64,000 bases of DNA from Steinernema hermaphroditum (lineage: Eukaryota > Nematoda > Chromadorea > Rhabditida > Steinernematidae), in the NCBI GenBank assembly GCA_030435675.1, contig CM059622.1, positions 16,120,001-16,184,000 on the forward strand. The letters run 5' to 3'. This document shows positions 1-12,459 of the stretch, piece after piece (within the stretch, counting starts at the first letter, position 1; the number at the start of each line of letters is the position of its first letter). Position numbers and translations under genes: made by a program. Under the pieces are notes generated by a model. That model ran no database searches. It was not told the DNA's origin and was given only the letters and a program-made list of their open reading frames with translations.

Positions 1-843
1 TATTCGAGCAAGGTTGATGTTTAAGATGATATCTCATTGTGTATTAGTTTTGACCGATGTACGAAATAGGCAAGTTTATGCTGCTCTCTTTAATCATCCT
101 TTTGTTCACTAAAGCACCAAAAACGAGTGCTAATTAGGTCCTTCTATCTTTTACCCCCTTATCAAATACACCTGATTCTCAGGCTATAATAGCTCCATTT
201 CCAGGGTCATCTTTTGTCAAGAACCCACTCCTAGAAGACGTTCTTATCAAAAGATTAAAGCGTTCTATCATACATGGTTCTCAATAACCCAATATCATTT
301 GGACAGCCTTCAATAATGGCCATTTTCCGACAGTTCATGTATGCCAAGATCTAATACATTTCCCATAGTAAAGTGTCATCGAAAAATCGCTTCTGCAACG
401 AGCCTTTATGATAAAGTACATCGACATGGTTCCCGATATAGGTCGGGGTGTGTCTTTGTACCTGTGGTCAATATACCATAGTGGTTCGAAACAGAAATGT
501 TGCATTCTCCGTCTTTCAGAATGTTGACCAATTTTAATCATGGAAGTTCTTGTTCCTAAGGAGTTATATGGTGATCATATGTGGGCCAAGAAGGCTTGCG
601 AAAGGAGACGATTCTTGGATCTTCCCTGTTGTCCTTTGTAAATAAATAAGCGAACATTCTGACCCGTGTATCACATGTGTTGAAGCATTATTGCGTAATT
701 TCGGTCTTTGTTATGCCATTTCACGAAGCTGACTAGTAAACATCTTAATTTTGAAAGCCAAAATTTCTGTGATAACGACGAATAACAGATGGAAATATCA
801 GTCTAACCCGTGTACGATTTATAAGACTTAAAAATACACGTAC
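1..843. other. AT-rich stretch, no gene recognised
   Basis: No reading frame here has coding character or a recognisable domain. It lies 3' of the minus-strand MADF gene, so it could hold further exons or the 3' UTR of that gene, but I could not find a convincing acceptor plus open frame. Confidence 0.5.
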
Positions 844-1259
844 CTCATCTCCATTCCCTCCAGGAATCTCCTTTCCGTCCTTGCCTACTCTCATGTACTT
901 CTGCTGTGTCCTGTCCACCATATGTGGATCCAAAAAGCTGAGATGTTTGAAATATTGCCATGACGTTGTGTCGCCATGATACTTTATTTTCTTTTTTTCC
1001 TTTCCGTACTTATCACGTAGCTGCTTCCATCTGTTGTACAGTGTCCGCGCATCGCCTAAAGCACCCAAAAATGAAAATGTGCCAAGCGTGCACGCGCGAG
1101 CGTACCGTCGAATCCGAGATTTTGCACCAAACGGTTCCAGACCTTGATTTTGTAGTCGGCCGACCGGTACTGGCGGTCGGTTGAGTCGTAGAGGCATCTG
1201 TATTGGCGGACGGCTTCGATGAGGCGGAAGTTGAACGAGGGCTCGTGGTCGTCGCCCAT
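844..1259 (-). CDS. MADF-domain (Myb/SANT-like, Adf-1 type) protein, 5' exons; 3' end not resolved
   Basis: Two exons on the minus strand (1259..1106 and 1055..844) join in phase across a 50-bp intron (GT..TTTAG) to give 122 residues. The start is ATG 1259, directly after a CTCTCAG acceptor that would suit SL trans-splicing. Residues from about 8 look like a MADF domain: an N-terminal FNFRLIEAVRQY helix, a YxSAxYKIKVWNRL segment, then RTLYNRWKQLRDKYGKEKKK and a YFKHLSFLDPHM helix. MADF proteins are small DNA-binding regulators of the Adf-1 class. Exon 2 ends in GAG before a strong GTACGT donor; without splicing the frame would stop at 745. No downstream exon was found, so the model is partial. 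Confidence 0.7.
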
Positions 1260-2617
1260 CTGAGAGGATAGCAGTGCTCGGCTGATAAGTGCCTTCACGC
1301 GAGAATCACGCCGTCGCGGCCCGCGCGCGTCGCGTATACATAAACGGGCGAACGGTCAAGAAAGCATTCATTTTTGGTGGTGAGCAACGAAATTGCGTGT
1401 GAATTTTATTGACGGCGATACAGTGCGCCCGCCGATGGCGCGCAATTTGGTCGTGGCGGGACCGCGCTCCGCGGGGGTCTTTGTCACCGAGGTGATTGTG
1501 GAAGGGGTGACCTTTGCCGGGAGATCAATATGGCTTGTAGAAAATGAATGTAGAGGATGTGTCTTACAGCCTGAAATTTTGAATTTGAATGTTGAATGAA
1601 GCATAGCTTTCGAAAATCTGTGTAATAGAAAGGGACATATCTTATGCACAAAGAGAGGAACAACAAGCATCGCTGTTTACATTATTGGATGCTATTTAAA
1701 AACAGTAAAGGGAAGTGAAAGGTAAATATTGCTTTTTCTGTTCAAAAGGACGGTTTGAAACCGTTTCTACAAAGGAAGTACGCGTCGAGAGATAGTACAT
1801 TTTCTATGAGGGGTATTCTTCCCGTCGGTACCTAAATGCATAACAATGAGTGTGAAAAAAAGGTGGAAAAGAGTAGTGTAAGGCAATCCAGATTCTCTTC
1901 GCACCTTCAGAACAAAAAAAGCCGATCATGGAAACTCGATCTCATCAATCAGAGGGGAATAATTTATTAAATTGCGATTCAGGATTGGTGAACTAAAGGT
2001 CACGCCTAGGACGGAGGTACTGTATCTTCAAGTGAAGAGAATGTCGCATTAAACTTTGTATGAGATTTCAGCTACTGTCCCTTATTCGATGACTAGTCAA
2101 ACTTGGATTCAAAATGCTCGTCTGATCTCTGGTAGCACAACTTTGCCTGTTCCAGCATGGTACTGTTTACAGAAAATATGTGTGAGTCACTCGTTTGATG
2201 ATCGTTCGTCAAGATGTTGCAAACCGAAAGCGGGAGAACTATTTTCGATCTAACATCTTTGAGATCAATCGAGATGTCGTAGAATCCTTGATTTTATTGA
2301 TGTCATTACGTCTAAGAAGGTAGTGATCGACGGTTAACACATAAAATAAATATGCCTCATTTCGAGAAAATTGGGTCAGCATCGAGGAATGATCCTCTGA
2401 ATATTCTAAATGAAATATCAAATATCGAACAATTCTGAAGACAGGTATGGCCACGACCGAGAGCTTCGTCTTAGTGTTATTATCGCAGTATCAGACAAGA
2501 AAATGCAATTTCAAAGAGCTCTTTACAGAACATAGACAGTTTTTATTACTGTTTACTCTTAAGCACTCTGTCCAACCCTGTCTAGTGTTTGACATGAAGA
2601 AACCAGAAGAAAATCTT
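1260..2617. other. intergenic region between MADF and cullin genes
   Basis: The part from 1260 to about 1530 is GC-rich and open on both strands (a 100-codon minus-strand frame at 1368..1670), which may be a promoter/CpG-like 5' region of the MADF gene or a missed exon. From 1530 to 2617 it is AT-rich with only short spurious frames. Confidence 0.4.
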
Positions 2618-2623
2618 TTTATT
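2618..2623 (-). terminator. AATAAA poly(A) signal of the cullin gene
   Basis: AATAAA on the minus strand 27 bp after the cullin stop codon, the expected place for cleavage and polyadenylation. Confidence 0.6.
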
Positions 2624-2649
2624 GTGCAATCTCTTCTAAAAGAGTTTAA

Positions 2650-4946
2650 TTAGGAGATGTATTCATAGATGTCACGTTCATCTTCCGCCCTCCGGAGATA
2701 CTCCTTTTCCATAAGGACGTCGAAGCATTTCTTGATCATCGCCACTCGTGGTATAAAGCGCGTCTTCACCTGCTCGATCACCTCAGCGATCAGGTTGTTG
2801 TGCTCCACCCTCCGGCGCATCTTTAGAATTCGCACTGTCGCCGCTTGGATCTCGATCATGCGTCCCTTTTCGATCGCTTTTTCCATCTCCTGGTCATCCT
2901 TCTTCGTCGCCGCTTTCGTGGTTTGCAGTCGCGTGAGATCAATCTTCAGTCTTTTTCTGAAATTCTTCCTTGAAAGAGGTCACTTATCGCTAACTTACGA
3001 TGTGAACTTGGCGTTGACCACTAAATTGTCATCCTTCCTGAGGATCGCCACCTTTAGAAGGGGTTCCAGGACCTCCTTGAGGACATCTTCTGTGATTCCA
3101 AGCTTCAACGCGAGGCCCTTCTCTGTGAGCGAGTCAACGTTGTTGAAGTGGAGGAGGAGCGCCATCTGCAGCGCCGTCGCCACGAAGGTGTATTTCCGGG
3201 GGAAGCCTCTCGTCTGGAGCTCGCCGCGGCTTCCATTCAGATGCCAGATAAGCTTCCGGCTCTGGTGGCGCTCCGCATAGAACTCCTGGAAGCACTGCAT
3301 GTGTGCCTCAAGGGATTCTGGGATCGAGAAGGTGGTGGCACCGGCGAAGGGCCACGTTCCGGCGCTGAGAACGAGCACTGAGAAGTCGGCCTTCGTCCTC
3401 TGAACGTTCTCGTGATTCCGAAAGGCGGTGGACAGATCCTTGCTGAAGACGATGTCGTTGAACATGCGCGACATGGTGGTGGTGAAGTTGTAACCGCAGG
3501 CGTCCCTCAGATTCACGATCATCGCCTTCTCGGCGTCGTCATTAGCCGAAGCGCCGCCGACAAGCCTAGCGGCAAGTAGCTTCGTGTAGAGCTTCTCGAA
3601 GATGTCCTTCTCGCGGAGATACTTGAATACGATCATCGCCTGCCGGAGGACGTCTTCGACATCGCCCTCTTCGCGACCAACACCTCTCCGCTGGACACGA
3701 TCGAGGTGCCTGGCGAGGATCTCTGCCACACGCGTTGCACTCTGGAAACGCCTGGAAACGGCGTTGTCATCGACAAAAGCTTCACAGGCAATGTCAAGGG
3801 CCTTCACGAAGCAAGCGTGGTTCCCGAAGGCGGACAGCACTAGTGATCGGAAGCGTCCGTAAACGGCTAACACGGCGGAAACGAAGGCTGAGGGTTCCGA
3901 GGCGTCTACAATCTCCTCGATGGCCTTCTGGCCCCGCTCCCGCACGTGATCTTCGAACTCCTTTGCAATTCCTTTGAGCGCCCGTGGCTCCCGAGTGCAC
4001 AATTCGAAGAGGACGTTTAGGTCTTCGACGGCCTCCTTCTCCAAGAGTGTCAGGAACTTGCCTCGGATCTCGGCAAGCTGCTTCACAATCAGCGCCTCTT
4101 GGACCGCTCCAATGACGGCATCCCTCGAATGGGCGTGGAGAATTCTCCCACAGAGATCTTCTTCTTGGTGGATTAGACGCCGCGCTTCGTGCATGAAAGC
4201 GATTATTCCGAGGGACGCAAGCAGTTCATCAGCCTTGTTCTCATAGAATCTCTTCGTTGCCTCGATCACAGGTTTCTCGAAGTTCTCCACATAGAAACGA
4301 AGTCTGTGTTCTATGAGTTGCTCGTCGGAAAGGTCGCTTTCGTCTACTTCAGCGCTCCTTTCGAAACCAAAAGCCGCCAGTGACGCGATGACCGCTTTTA
4401 CGAGCCCTAAGTCGACCTTCTCGTTCCTCCGACTTCTCTCAATGAGTCTCAGCGCCGCGCCTACTACCTTGTCCCTCGTCGTCTCGGCCATCAGGACGTT
4501 CTTCCAAGCAAGTTGAGCCATCTGTAAAGATTCTATAGCCGCGGGTGATGGAAGGCGTACTGTACCTGGCCCTGCTCATATCCTCCATAACGTTTCGTGT
4601 AAGAACGATTGACATAGCGCATGAGACCGTTGAGCACCGGAATGGCGGTGGAGAAGATGCGCCACTTCGCGCCATAGCGCTCCAGGACTACGTCGTCGTC
4701 GACCACCTCAGTGATCTCCCGGAAAGTCAAATCCACGGCAGAGGAGTAGAAGTCGACGAGGGCACCATGGATCTCGAAGGCGCCGCTCTGACTCTCCTCG
4801 CCGAGCTGAATCTCGCGGATCGAATGGTTGTAGAGCGTAGAATGCGCGCTGTTGTACCTGTAGATGTCAAGGCGCTCACAGTCGAAGATCTTCTTGCAGA
4901 CCGGCACAAGTATCGTCGTCCACAGCTCGTCAAACGAAACGCTCAT
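2650..4946 (-). CDS. Cullin (CUL1/CUL6-like), scaffold of an SCF-type ubiquitin ligase
   Basis: Three minus-strand exons (4946..4566, 4521..2999, 2956..2650) join in phase through introns of 44 and 42 bp and encode 736 residues, close to the 740-780 usual for cullins. Exon 1 holds the N-terminal cullin repeat that binds the Skp1-type adaptor. Exon 2 holds the remaining repeats and the cullin homology domain (MIVFKYLREKDIFEKLYTKLLAARL, here abbreviated by its ends MIVFKY and KLLAARL, then ASANDDAEKAMI). Exon 3 holds the C-terminal winged helix with the neddylation motif ATVRILKMR, whose Lys is the NEDD8 acceptor, and the ending KKCFDVLMEKEYLRR. By family knowledge it scaffolds an Rbx1-E2 module and an F-box substrate receptor. 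It is somewhat divergent from canonical CUL1, so a CUL6-like paralogue is possible. Confidence 0.9.
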
Positions 4947-4992
4947 ATCGTGAAGATTTGACGGCGATAGGAGCGATCGATGGAAAACGCTT

Positions 4993-5415
4993 TAAAAGAA
5001 CAGGAGCGATGCCATCGGTTTCACAGCGATGGCTAACAGAATCTGTGGAAGAGGAAGTTTTTGAGGTCGCTGACCACGATGATGAAATCACTTTATCGGA
5101 CAAACCCGACAAACGCTTCCAAGAAACAGACCTTAGAAACAGATCCGTCGAAGACCTTAAGACGCAAAATGTGTTTTACCAACGGTCCCGATACGACTTT
5201 CAATCTTTTTGGGCGTGACATCCATGTCCGCGGTGGGTAGCATTGTACTCAGCAGCATCTGGCGCGTCGAATGAGCCCAGGCTCGGTTCGATTGGATAAG
5301 CGCGTAGAAAACGCGGGAATTACGGTCGTGTCCTTCATGGAAGTCGTGCCGGGACCGACAGACCAGGAGCGATACCATCGTTTTCAAAGCGGTGGTTAAC
5401 AGAATCTGTAAAAGA
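4993..5415. repeat. diverged ~55-bp direct repeat upstream of the cullin gene
   Basis: About 55 bp at 4993-5050 (CAGGAGCGATGCCATCGG .. TAACAGAATCTGT) recurs in the same orientation at 5350-5415 (CAGGAGCGATACCATCG .. TAACAGAATCTGT) with several mismatches. The 650 bp between the cullin start and the receptor gene has no other feature. Confidence 0.6.
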
Positions 5416-5598
5416 GTACCTTCACAGAGTTCTGTCCAGAAACGGCCAAAGATACAATGGATTTATTGAATTCGTCGTCAGATTTAGGACTGATACATGA
5501 GTGGGATAGACGAGCTCTAGCTTGCCCAGCCTTTCTCCGATCATCTTCATAGCATCGTCCGCCAGCACACCTCTTTATTCCTGTCCACTTCCTTCTAA

Positions 5599-6946
5599 TC
5601 ACGTACTACTCGGCAGAGGTATTACCGCAATTGAGGAGAAGTTCCAATCCACTTTGAGTTTTCGGAGAAAATGATGTCGAATAGTTCTAAAAACCGCATA
5701 TTAGACCCACTTTCCTGACAATTCAACTCACGGATTCAGCGTCAAATACAATACCGGATTGAAAGCACCGTTCAGAATGTTCAGAATACCAATCCCCATG
5801 TAGGCATAGTGATTGTCAGGAAGAAGCGGAACAGCGTACTTGTAGAAGGTCACTGTAGCCGCAGTAGAGAAGAAGATGATCATCGATTGAATTAGAAGTC
5901 GAACTTCGAGGAACGATACCGCTTTTCTCTGCAATACACCCTTTCAAAAGGTGCTAGAACTACCAGGGCCTACCGTCGATACCATGATGCCAAAAATAAT
6001 GAGATAACTCATCAAAGAAATCGCAAGAGAGACGATGATGATCACATAGGCGGATTCGCCCCCAATGAACGCTGAACTGTAGGTCTTTCTGTAGTCCCAA
6101 AGGAAGACGTCCGGTTCGAAGAAACAGCAGTTGAGAGATATATTGATGCCGAATTTGACGAAGAAGTAGATCCAGCCAAGAGCTATCAGTCCCTAGAATA
6201 GGTGCGGCATATAGCATCTCCGATCTCCGACTACGGCTGGCGGCGTAAACGTCGACGACCCTGAGAATCAGCAATGGCTTTAACAGACTACTGTCTCCGC
6301 TTTCGGTTAAATTTTCCTTGTTCTTTCATCTTATGAATGTCTTGTCCGGGTTATCCTATCCTCCAAACTACGTATAGCATTCAAGTCAAGAAGCGCCGAT
6401 TCTTACTGTTAACTCCCCACCCCAAACACTGCTTTTGAAAACGAAAAATATGATTTCCCTTAGTTCCCTTTTAGCCACTCACTCACTCCATTTTCATACC
6501 TTAAAAAGGCGTCTTTTCGGAGACGACAGAAAGGAGTTGAGACGATTAAGCGATAATATCAGAACAATTGGTCCATGCGTATCCCAAGCAGCCGAATTCA
6601 ATCCACCAATGATCTGAAATTTTCACATTTCACCGCACCACAAGCTAATTACTCACCGTTTCCGAAAGCTCGTCGGCTTTGCACTGGAACAGTGTCGCGA
6701 AACCGTCAAAGATGGTCATGGTCATTTCCAAACATTCAAAGATTCCGAGATTCAGCATGATGATATAGGCCATATTTGATCGGAATTCTTTGCATGACAC
6801 GAATATCTAAAGGCGACAGGTCCCTACGGTGCTAGCCCCGCTACTACATGATGACTCACCCATAAAATGAAGAGATGAAGTGGCAGACAGACGGATATCA
6901 AAATTAAATAGACAGCTCCAGCGACTGCGTTGAGTGGAAGCGACAT
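5599..6946 (-). CDS. 7TM chemoreceptor, Srg-superfamily (Srt-like), copy 1
   Basis: Six minus-strand exons (6946..6860, 6806..6657, 6613..6500, 6192..5974, 5928..5732, 5686..5599) join in phase to 284 residues. A TTTTCAG acceptor sits just upstream of the start. Hydrophobic segments fall at about 5-29, 40-62, 85-108, 118-140, 163-190, 200-222 and 232-255, and the gene has a conserved SLNRLNSFL at the end of TM3 and NPVLYLTLNP in TM7. The Pro-containing TM1 and the TM2 phrase SNMAYIIMLNLG resemble nematode Srt receptors, though Srx or Srv membership cannot be excluded. It should sit in the plasma membrane of sensory cilia and signal through G proteins. Exon sizes (87/150/114/219/197/88) nearly equal those of the paralogue at 9296-10515, so the two are tandem duplicates. 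Confidence 0.85.
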
Positions 6947-7373
6947 TTCCGTTTCTGAAAAGCACGAATTACTAATCCAACATAATCATAGTGCAGTTCC
7001 TGTAAGCACGCACTAAGTGGTAATTACAAAGTTAAGGTGCTACTTAGTGAAGATAGGTGCTCAAGAACGAGAAGTCGATCTTTGGGAATGACGTTTATGC
7101 TTTGAGGCTCGGTCCTTAAGGGTACCCCAAGTGCGAGGTAGCGACATCCTAGTAAGCTTTGAGTGTCGGATCAGATCTGTCGGTGTGTGGAGCCTAATGT
7201 GTCACGAAAACAATTACAGCTGGAAGTGAGGAAACACATGGTTCTTGGAAGGAAAACTGTTGACGCACAAAGCATAACCTTCGTGAATTATTGATGATCA
7301 TGGTAGACTGTATATGGATGTACGAGAAAAACAAGGTAGTAAATGTAGAGCCCAGGTCATATTTTCTTTTCAG

Positions 7374-7684
7374 GGCGCTGCAAAAGTGCGGCATTTAGCG
7401 GGCAAAGGAGTCAAGATGACGTCTTTCGTATGTAAAAATCTGATTCTGAAAGACATCTTACTTGAATATATGCAAGAACTCTTCGAAAACAGGCGACGGA
7501 CGCTGATGCAGCGGTGGACACCCGCTTACGGAACCAAATCAACGATGGACTTCTGCCGGCAGCGGAACCCAGTGCTCCGGATCAAGAAAGATTGGCCCTC
7601 TAACAGTACCGATTTGAACAAGTGATTTACTGAAGAGGGTTCTTCAGAAAGTGACGAAATTTCTATCCGAAATCTGGCGGCCAT
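7374..7684 (+). mobile_element. Tc1/mariner-family transposase fragment, decayed
   Basis: The plus frame keeps a mariner-like core: a GKGVKMTS segment, ENRRRTLMQ, then a TKSTMDFCRQ helix and KDWPSNSTDLN, which matches the WPxxSPDLNPxD block before the last catalytic Asp. The expected Asp in the QDxAPAH position reads as Arg-Trp, and the frame closes right after DLN, where about 45 bp are missing relative to the copy at 62842-63012. Its tail (GAAATTTC.. AATCTGGCGGCCAT) is shared with that copy. The fragment is non-functional. Confidence 0.7.
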
Positions 7685-8838
7685 AATGAAAAATTTTGCA
7701 AATCGGAAGACTGCATCGCTGCAAAAGGTGGCCATTTCGAAACAAATTTGTGATATCCTACGCAGTTTTTGTTGCTTTTCCATGTTGTCTCGCCTGTTTG
7801 AATTCGTCTGTATCAAGCATTCAACAGGCCTAGATACCGTTTGCATTCAAACATTGCGTTACTGTTCGTCTGACTCTCTTATACAAAGAGACAGTTGCGA
7901 CAATAGATCGGTTGAGCCGACGACACTCTACATTGGAGCAGCTGAGTACTGAGCAAAAGTCATCAGTAACTCCTGGAGTTCAAAACAATTGTTTGGCAAT
8001 AGGTTCTACCTTGCAGTACAATGGAAATTGCAATGATATCACCATCTACAGCGTTTGTCTTTCTGAATCAGCCTCTGAACCAGGACATCTTATGAGAACA
8101 AAAGGCATAACAGCGCATAAGAGCAAAAAAAAAACAGGTGAAATCTGTACGTGCGTGTACAGGTGCAATCATTTTGTTCTTGTATGTGTCATCATAAACA
8201 CAAACCTCTGGTATTTCTGGGACTTCGGAAAGGACAGCACATGTCTTTCGCACAATTTTTAGTCATGTTTTGTGAAATAAGTTCACATTATGCTCATAAT
8301 TTCGAACTAGGAGCTGTACAAATTGGAAGTGCGTCAACGTTTTTATGATATGACCGTTAACTTTGTCGACTAACTTGATTGTACTGCAGGAAAAGTGATC
8401 AATGAAGTCAAGTAAAAACAGAAAAATGTTTCACAAATACGGAATGGAGAACTACGTGTGCATGATATGAATTGATCACAAGTGCTTGGACAATTTATGG
8501 AGCGTTGCTATTTGCAAATTCGGGTAAAAAAATTCGTAGGTCTGAAAATGGAGCATACCGTTTAGCTTCAGCATTAGACGCCATGAAATATTCTTATGCC
8601 ATCGGTCAATATAAAGATATTGCCACCCAATAATACAAACTAGCGATATTTCTCCGAAAACGACCAGTGCTCTTTAAACGATTATTTCATAGTTCATTCA
8701 CCATTTCGTACAAATTTGGCATAGTGAACTATTGTATGGCGGACATTATGACCGAGGCGATCAACCACCGCCAAAAAGTAACGTAGATAAAGAAAGGCGG
8801 AAACTGAAATCAAAGGTAGCTCCTGTGTTGGGTCGGGT

Positions 8839-8922
8839 ACAACTGATCCCAAGACAGCTGATCCCAGGACAACTGATCCCAGACAACTGATCCCAAGGAC
8901 AACTGATCCCACGGACAACTAA
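8839..8922 (+). repeat. minisatellite of ~14-17-bp ACAACTGATCCCA units
   Basis: Five to six tandem copies of (G)ACAACTGATCCCA with 1-4 variable bases between them, preceded by GTTGGGTCGGGT. The same unit with the same leader recurs at 45668-45718 inside an Srx intron. Confidence 0.8.
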
Positions 8923-9295
8923 TCAGGACATCTTATGGACATATATAGGACATATACAGAAGAAAAACTTTGCGACTAGTGTCAAATGAAAATGACTAAA
9001 GATAGAAATGTCAGTCCTCAGGGTCGATTCAAACCCGCCTCGAGCCGTTTCTTCCGGTTGCGGACACACGCATTGTTCCGCACAACCCTGTTCCGGACCA
9101 GGAACCCATCTTTCTCCGAAGCAGATGAGAGCTCAGAAGCGTCCGCTGTGTCACAAACCCCCGCAAAGCAGATGTTTCGCTGCCATTTCCGGACATTTCC
9201 GGAGAACCCATCTTTCCAAAACAGACTCCGAAGTCCGGTAAACGCCCCGAGAAAGAGAAGAGTCCCACTCATTTATGATCACATCTCATTTGCAG

Positions 9296-10515
9296 TCACT
9301 TCAAGCATTTGCCGCTTATGCTTCGGACAGATACCACTGCGGAATTCGTGATGTTTCTTTCCAAAGTTAATTTCCGGAAGAAATGTTGCCGAATTGTTCT
9401 AAAATCTCGGCTTCACTCTGCACCATTTGAAATCAAGCTTACGGATTCAATGTCAGATACATCACCGGATTGACTCCACCATTAAGAATGTTCATGATGC
9501 CGATCGCCATGACCGTGTATGGGCTCTCCGGAAGAACCGGGACTCCATAGTTGTATACGGTTACTGTAAGCGCAGTTGAAAGGAAAATGACGATTGACTG
9601 AATAAGGAGGCGGACTTCAAGGAAGGACACTGATTTTCTCTGAAACAGGAATGAAGAAGGAACCTAAGGAAGTAGTCTTACCTTGGATACCATAATTCCG
9701 AAAATAATGAAATAGGCAACCAAAGAGATGAGCAACGATCCTATGATAATCACGTAGGAAATCATTCCAGCTGTGTTCATGAGAGATGAATCGCGGAAGT
9801 TCCAGATAAATTCGGATGGCGTGAAGTAGCAGCAGTTGAACGCGATATTGATGGCGTATTTCGCTGCGAAGTACAGCCAGCCCAGGACTAAAAGACCCTG
9901 CAATTCGGTCGTTAGAAGGGAAGCCTGGGCTCAAATTAAGATCTATGATGCCGGGCCAGAAGAAGACCGGCGAGTACGGTATGAAACTGTGCCCTTTTAT
10001 GCTCATAGAACGCCTTAAAGACAGAGTAGAAGAGGCAAACTATGCAGAGGAAGCTTATGTATACTGAAGATCAACTAACCACGAACATCCCTTTCTTGGG
10101 AGTCGATAGGAATGCGTTCAGCCTGTTCAGCGACAATATAAGGATCACTGGACCGTGCGTATCCCAAGCGGCCGAGTTAAGTCCACCAACAATCTGAAAA
10201 ACGTCTCTAATTATGGTCATGCTGTGAACGGTACCGTTTCTGACAGTTCGTTTCCTTGCATCTGAAACAGCGTAGCCACTCCATCATAAGTGGTCATGAT
10301 CAACTCTACGCACTCATAGACCCCCAGGTTCACCATAATCATGTAGGCCATATTGGATCGGAGCTCCTTGGTCGATACGAAAATCTACATATGATTACGA
10401 TCCTATACAGGAAGGCAAGGACGTCTCCTACCCATAGAATAAATAGATGCAAGGGAAGGCATATTGAAATCAGTGACAAGTAGACAACGCCGGTCACGAT
10501 GTGCAGAGGAATCAT
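9296..10515 (-). CDS. 7TM chemoreceptor, Srg-superfamily (Srt-like), copy 2
   Basis: Six minus-strand exons (10515..10432, 10384..10235, 10193..10080, 9897..9682, 9639..9443, 9398..9296) join in phase to 287 residues. The start ATG follows a CTTTCAG acceptor by 7 bp. Landmarks are TM1 LICxPLHLFILW-like, TM2 SNMAYMIMVNLGVYE, TM3 ending SLNRLNAFL, TM5 YVIIIGSLLISL and TM7 NPVMYLTLNP, followed by a short cytoplasmic tail from TIRQHFFRK. It keeps exon phases and almost exact exon sizes (84/150/114/216/197/103) of the copy at 5599-6946, with about 65-70% identical residues judged by eye. By family it is expected to be a chemosensory G-protein-coupled receptor. Confidence 0.86.
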
Positions 10516-12115
10516 CTTCTTGCTGAAAGAGACGTTTCTGAATAGGAAGTCTACTGGGTAGAACTAATGTGACTCGGCTGAAAACGGCACCTAGACGAGT
10601 AGGAGGTTAAATATGTGCCTTGTTCGTTTGGCACGACAACGTATGATTGTCTAATTGTAGTACTTTACAGCGTCAGTCGTTTCAAAATTCGACTGGAATA
10701 CTTTAAGTTTTGCACGTCGTATCTGATTGCTACAGGTATAAGGCTTTTCGACTTGAGCTAGAGCTGTTTACAGCTGTTTGAAATACTGGTTGATCCAAAG
10801 AACTATCAAAAGTCCAAGTTATTCGCAGTAAGATGCCAGCTTGGCAATCCCGACGGATATTTTTACAGGTTGTACGATATACAAACTTAGATCATAGGAT
10901 ACGCATACAATGAAAAATCAATGTCCATGACATGACCATAATGGCTCGACGTTCTTTTTCGGTCCTTTTGTTGTAAAAGTCGATGCACTCGCGGGAAAAC
11001 GGGGCCTTAGTGCTTGAAGGAGGACTTAGACCTTCTTAGATTAGTGAAACAAAACTCAGGCCAATCGGCATCTTGGGGTACACTGAGTACTTTTCAAGAT
11101 TCATCATCTAATCAGCTGACGAAGGCAAGCGACCACTCATCTCTAATACCATGTTTTTGAAAGTTGAAAGTGTGCGGAGTTGACTCACAAAAAGACCGTC
11201 TTTTCTAAAGTTTGTACATCTTCTTAAATGACAATTTTTAGGTAGTCAATAGTGCTCCATGTTACATGGAAATACTATTTAGTTATGAGTAATTTAAAGA
11301 AGATATAGACGCACACACTTCCGGAGTCTCTTCTAAAAGCGTAGCTCTACTCAGAACCGATTAAGGTTAAATTGGCCAAGTGACCTCAAAGTGCTCGCAT
11401 GCATTCGTAGGAAACGTCGGAATGAGCAGAGAACAGGAGAGCTGCAATTAGGTTGATGTCAGCCTAGATGTTACAGTAGCTGTTGCTCAGGAACAGGCGA
11501 AGAAACAAACGTAAAAGAGGAATTAACGAGGGAGCACGCAGATAAATAAATGCAACAAAGCGGAATTTGAAAAAACAAGGCAGATTTCTCTGAATAAGTG
11601 TATTTTGTTTTCATGTTTGTGTGTCACCGTCACGGATCGTCGTTTTCAACACGCTGGTTCACATTTCTGGGTCTCGCCACGAGATGATTGAAGCGGACAA
11701 CGCTCTGAGGAGACGATCAATCCCATCGTTGTGAGACCAAGATTCCGTCGTCGAATGAGCGGTCGTTCTTGGCGATGACAAGAGTGGAACAATGATCGCC
11801 CCGGCTCTGGAAAGCCTGGAACACCGGGTAGACGACCGCCACCACCTATCCGTGCCATCCACTCAAACCATTCGCCGAAATTCTAAAGTTCGCACCGCCC
11901 AACATGCATGAAAAACTCATCTCAAAGTTAGAATCGTTGAAAAACGTTGAAACTGATGTGATCAAAGATAATGAATGACGTTTGGTGTTTTGATCTCATT
12001 TCTCAGAGTTGCATTCCACATGGATGCGATCTTTTACCGTATAAATTCAGGAAAGGCTCATATGCGTAACAAGACAAAACATCACTAAAGTTGCGGTATT
12101 TTTAGGATTGAGCAT
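10516..12115. other. intergenic region, nothing recognised
   Basis: Mostly AT-rich with short frames only. The segment 11645-11870 is GC-rich and open on the minus strand for about 70 codons in two overlapping frames, but no known domain is visible. Confidence 0.4.
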
Positions 12116-12133
12116 CGGGAGTACCCGTGACAC

Positions 12134-12414
12134 GACATAAGAGCGCCGGATTTAAGCGCGCCGAAATAAGCGCGCCGTCATAAGCGCGCCGCGACATAAG
12201 CGCGCCGTCATAAGCGCGCCGCGACACAAGCGCGCCGTCATAAGCGCGCCGCGACATAAGCGCGCCGCGACACAAGCGCGCCGTCATAAGCGCGCCGTCA
12301 TAAGCGCGCCGTCATAAGCGCGCCGCGATATAAGCGCGCCGCGACACAAGCGCGCCGTCAGAAGGGGTGGTTTCGACACGATACGCGTGTACAGTATCTG
12401 TTCTCGATTCCTTC
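12134..12414 (+). repeat. left inverted arm: ~14 tandem AAGCGCGCCG units
   Basis: About 14 copies of AAGCGCGCCG are separated by either TCAT (14-bp unit) or CGACAT/CGACAC (16-bp unit), irregularly alternating. Outer end GACATAAGAGCGCC; inner end runs into non-repeated GAAGGGGTGG. Confidence 0.92.
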
Positions 12415-12459
12415 AACGAGGAAGGGAACAATGATTTAGCAAGAACTAACTGTGGTTTA

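Larger units (their letters stand above)
6947..9295. other. intergenic region between the two Srt-like receptors
   Basis: Apart from the mariner remnant (7374-7684) and the minisatellite (8839-8922), listed separately, no gene is recognised. The stretch 9005-9290, 3' of receptor copy 2, is relatively GC-rich and carries imperfect copies of a GATGGGTTC..CCGGAA phrase but no recognisable protein. Confidence 0.45.

Noticed and set aside
1368..1670. 100-codon minus frame upstream of the MADF gene
   Set aside because: No ATG in the coding-like part and no splice path to the MADF exons; more likely a GC-rich promoter region.
11646..11862. GC-rich overlapping minus frames of about 70 codons
   Set aside because: Gly/Pro-rich look is compositional; no collagen repeat or other domain.
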